Assembly (NCBI GenBank): GCA_900552285.1 | Contig: URYV01000077.1 | Location: 1-7,082 of the forward strand | Reading direction: 5' to 3' | Length of the DNA: 7,082 nt | Source of the DNA: an uncultured Oscillospiraceae bacterium | GTDB taxonomy: Bacteria > Bacillota > Clostridia > Oscillospirales > Acutalibacteraceae | Shown here: positions 6,508-7,082 of the stretch, piece after piece | How positions within the stretch are numbered: the first letter of the stretch is position 1 | How the letters are laid out: each line of letters opens with the position of its first letter | Program-made: the position numbers and the translations under genes | Notes under the pieces: generated by a model | Database searches by the model: none | Told to the model about the DNA's origin: nothing | Seen by the model: only the letters and a program-made list of their open reading frames with translations

Positions 6508-7082
6508 AGTTACCTGTTCGCTCCACCGAAAAAACATTGGAAATTTTCCCGAGCTTTGCAATGATGTTTTTAAGGTGCTCGGTTCCTTCGGTACTTATTG
6601 TAATAAGAATTTCGCAGTTGCCGTCCTTAAGTTCCCTCGCGTTGACATTGTGAAGAGGCACTCTCATGTTGACAAGAGTGTTTGTCACATCGGCAAGAAG
6701 CGACTGCCTGTCAACCGCCAAAATAACAACGGTGGCTTTAAATCCGTCGCCCTGCCTGTTCGCCCACCGCGCTTTTATCCAGCGGTCGGGCTGTTCGCAG
6801 GAAGAAATATCCTTGGGAACGTTCGGGCAGTCTCTCTTGTGAATTGACACACCGTGGCCTCTTGTTATAAAGCCGATAATGGAATCTCCGGGAAGAGGCT
6901 CACAACAGCGCGCAAGCTTTATAAGACAGTTGTCCACGCCCTCGACCACAACGCCCTCGGTGGATTTGACAAGCTTCGGCGAAACGGTGGAAAGAACAGG
7001 CTTTTGCGCTTCCGGCGTCGGCTTGTAATTCCGATTATATTCATCTTTCATTCGCGGTATAAGACGGGAAATAAGAATTCCT
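6506..7082 (-). CDS. rel: Bifunctional (p)ppGpp synthetase/hydrolase Rel, C-terminal part (cut at window edge)
   Basis: The last 192 codons of a long-form RelA/SpoT homologue; the frame stays open through the right edge, so the N-terminal hydrolase, synthetase and TGS domains lie outside. The visible part starts in a helical segment ending ISRLIPRMKDEY. The zinc-finger-like (CC) domain follows: LARCCEPLPGDSIIGF, then RGHGVSIHKRDCPNV, with the paired cysteines, the histidine and the third cysteine intact. The end is an ACT domain (KATVVILAVDRQSLLADVTN through ISNVFSVERTGN). In the full enzyme these domains sense stalled ribosomes and switch between making and degrading the (p)ppGpp alarmone. 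The methionine encoded at 7049-7051 lies inside the protein and is not a start. Whether hydrolase and synthetase are both active cannot be judged here; a single bifunctional enzyme is usual in Firmicutes. It is the most upstream gene visible, so the operon promoter is probably before or beyond it. Confidence 0.96.
   Translation of the reverse strand, partial: GILISRLIPRMKDEYNRNYKPTPEAQKPVLSTVSPKLVKSTEGVVVEGVDNCLIKLARCCEPLPGDSIIGFITRGHGVSIHKRDCPNVPKDISSCEQPDRWIKARWANRQGDGFKATVVILAVDRQSLLADVTNTLVNMRVPLHNVNARELKDGNCEILITISTEGTEHLKNIIAKLGKISNVFSVERTGN

Noticed and set aside
7049..7051. An ATG that could begin a short separate ACT-domain protein
   Set aside because: The frame is open upstream to the window edge and encodes the helical stretch expected in Rel before the zinc-finger-like domain, so this is an internal methionine.
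1..7082. Promoters, terminators or hairpins at the gene junctions
   Set aside because: No gap exceeds 12 bp and each of the larger gaps is mostly ribosome binding site. I saw no GC-rich stem followed by a T-run at any junction, and -10/-35-like matches inside coding sequence were too weak to call.

Overview
The window is a compact run of housekeeping genes, all read from the minus strand, so gene order runs from high to low coordinates. Eight protein-coding genes fill it. The only bases outside coding regions are four gaps of 12, 11, 10 and 1 bp; the other junctions overlap by 1, 4 and 20 bp. I see no RNA gene, mobile element, repeat, CRISPR array, promoter or terminator. The layout suggests one transcript that begins beyond the right edge and continues past the left edge. 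The presence of hemZ next to a rel-type stringent-response gene, strong GGAGG-like Shine-Dalgarno (SD) sequences and the protein sequences point to an anaerobic Firmicute, probably a gut-type Clostridia lineage. The genus cannot be told from this window.

In order of transcription: (1) the 3' end of a bifunctional (p)ppGpp synthetase/hydrolase (Rel), covering the zinc-finger-like and ACT regulatory domains; (2) a small glyoxalase II-like metallo-beta-lactamase-fold hydrolase; (3) HemZ, a radical SAM protein annotated in the family as oxygen-independent coproporphyrinogen dehydrogenase; (4) a uridine-kinase-like P-loop nucleoside kinase that lacks the N-terminal TGS/ThrRS-like half of its longer relatives; (5) a fold-type I PLP aminotransferase of the 2-aminoadipate/MocR-like group; (6) tryptophanyl-tRNA synthetase TrpS; (7) ribosomal protein L11 methyltransferase PrmA; (8) the start of a TrmN6-like tRNA adenine-N6 methyltransferase, cut by the left edge just before its NPP(Y/F) motif.

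The shared theme is translation and its nutritional control: an alarmone enzyme, a tRNA synthetase, a ribosomal-protein methylase and a tRNA methylase, with amino-acid and nucleoside metabolism genes between them. The rel, MBL, hemZ part is a familiar Firmicutes neighbourhood. What follows hemZ differs from the hisS-aspS pair I would expect there. Nothing in the window looks like a defence or mobile system. The points most worth checking are a possible +1 slip site at the hemZ/kinase overlap, the single-domain kinase, the lack of room for a T-box in front of trpS, and three ribosome binding sites built over the preceding stop codon.
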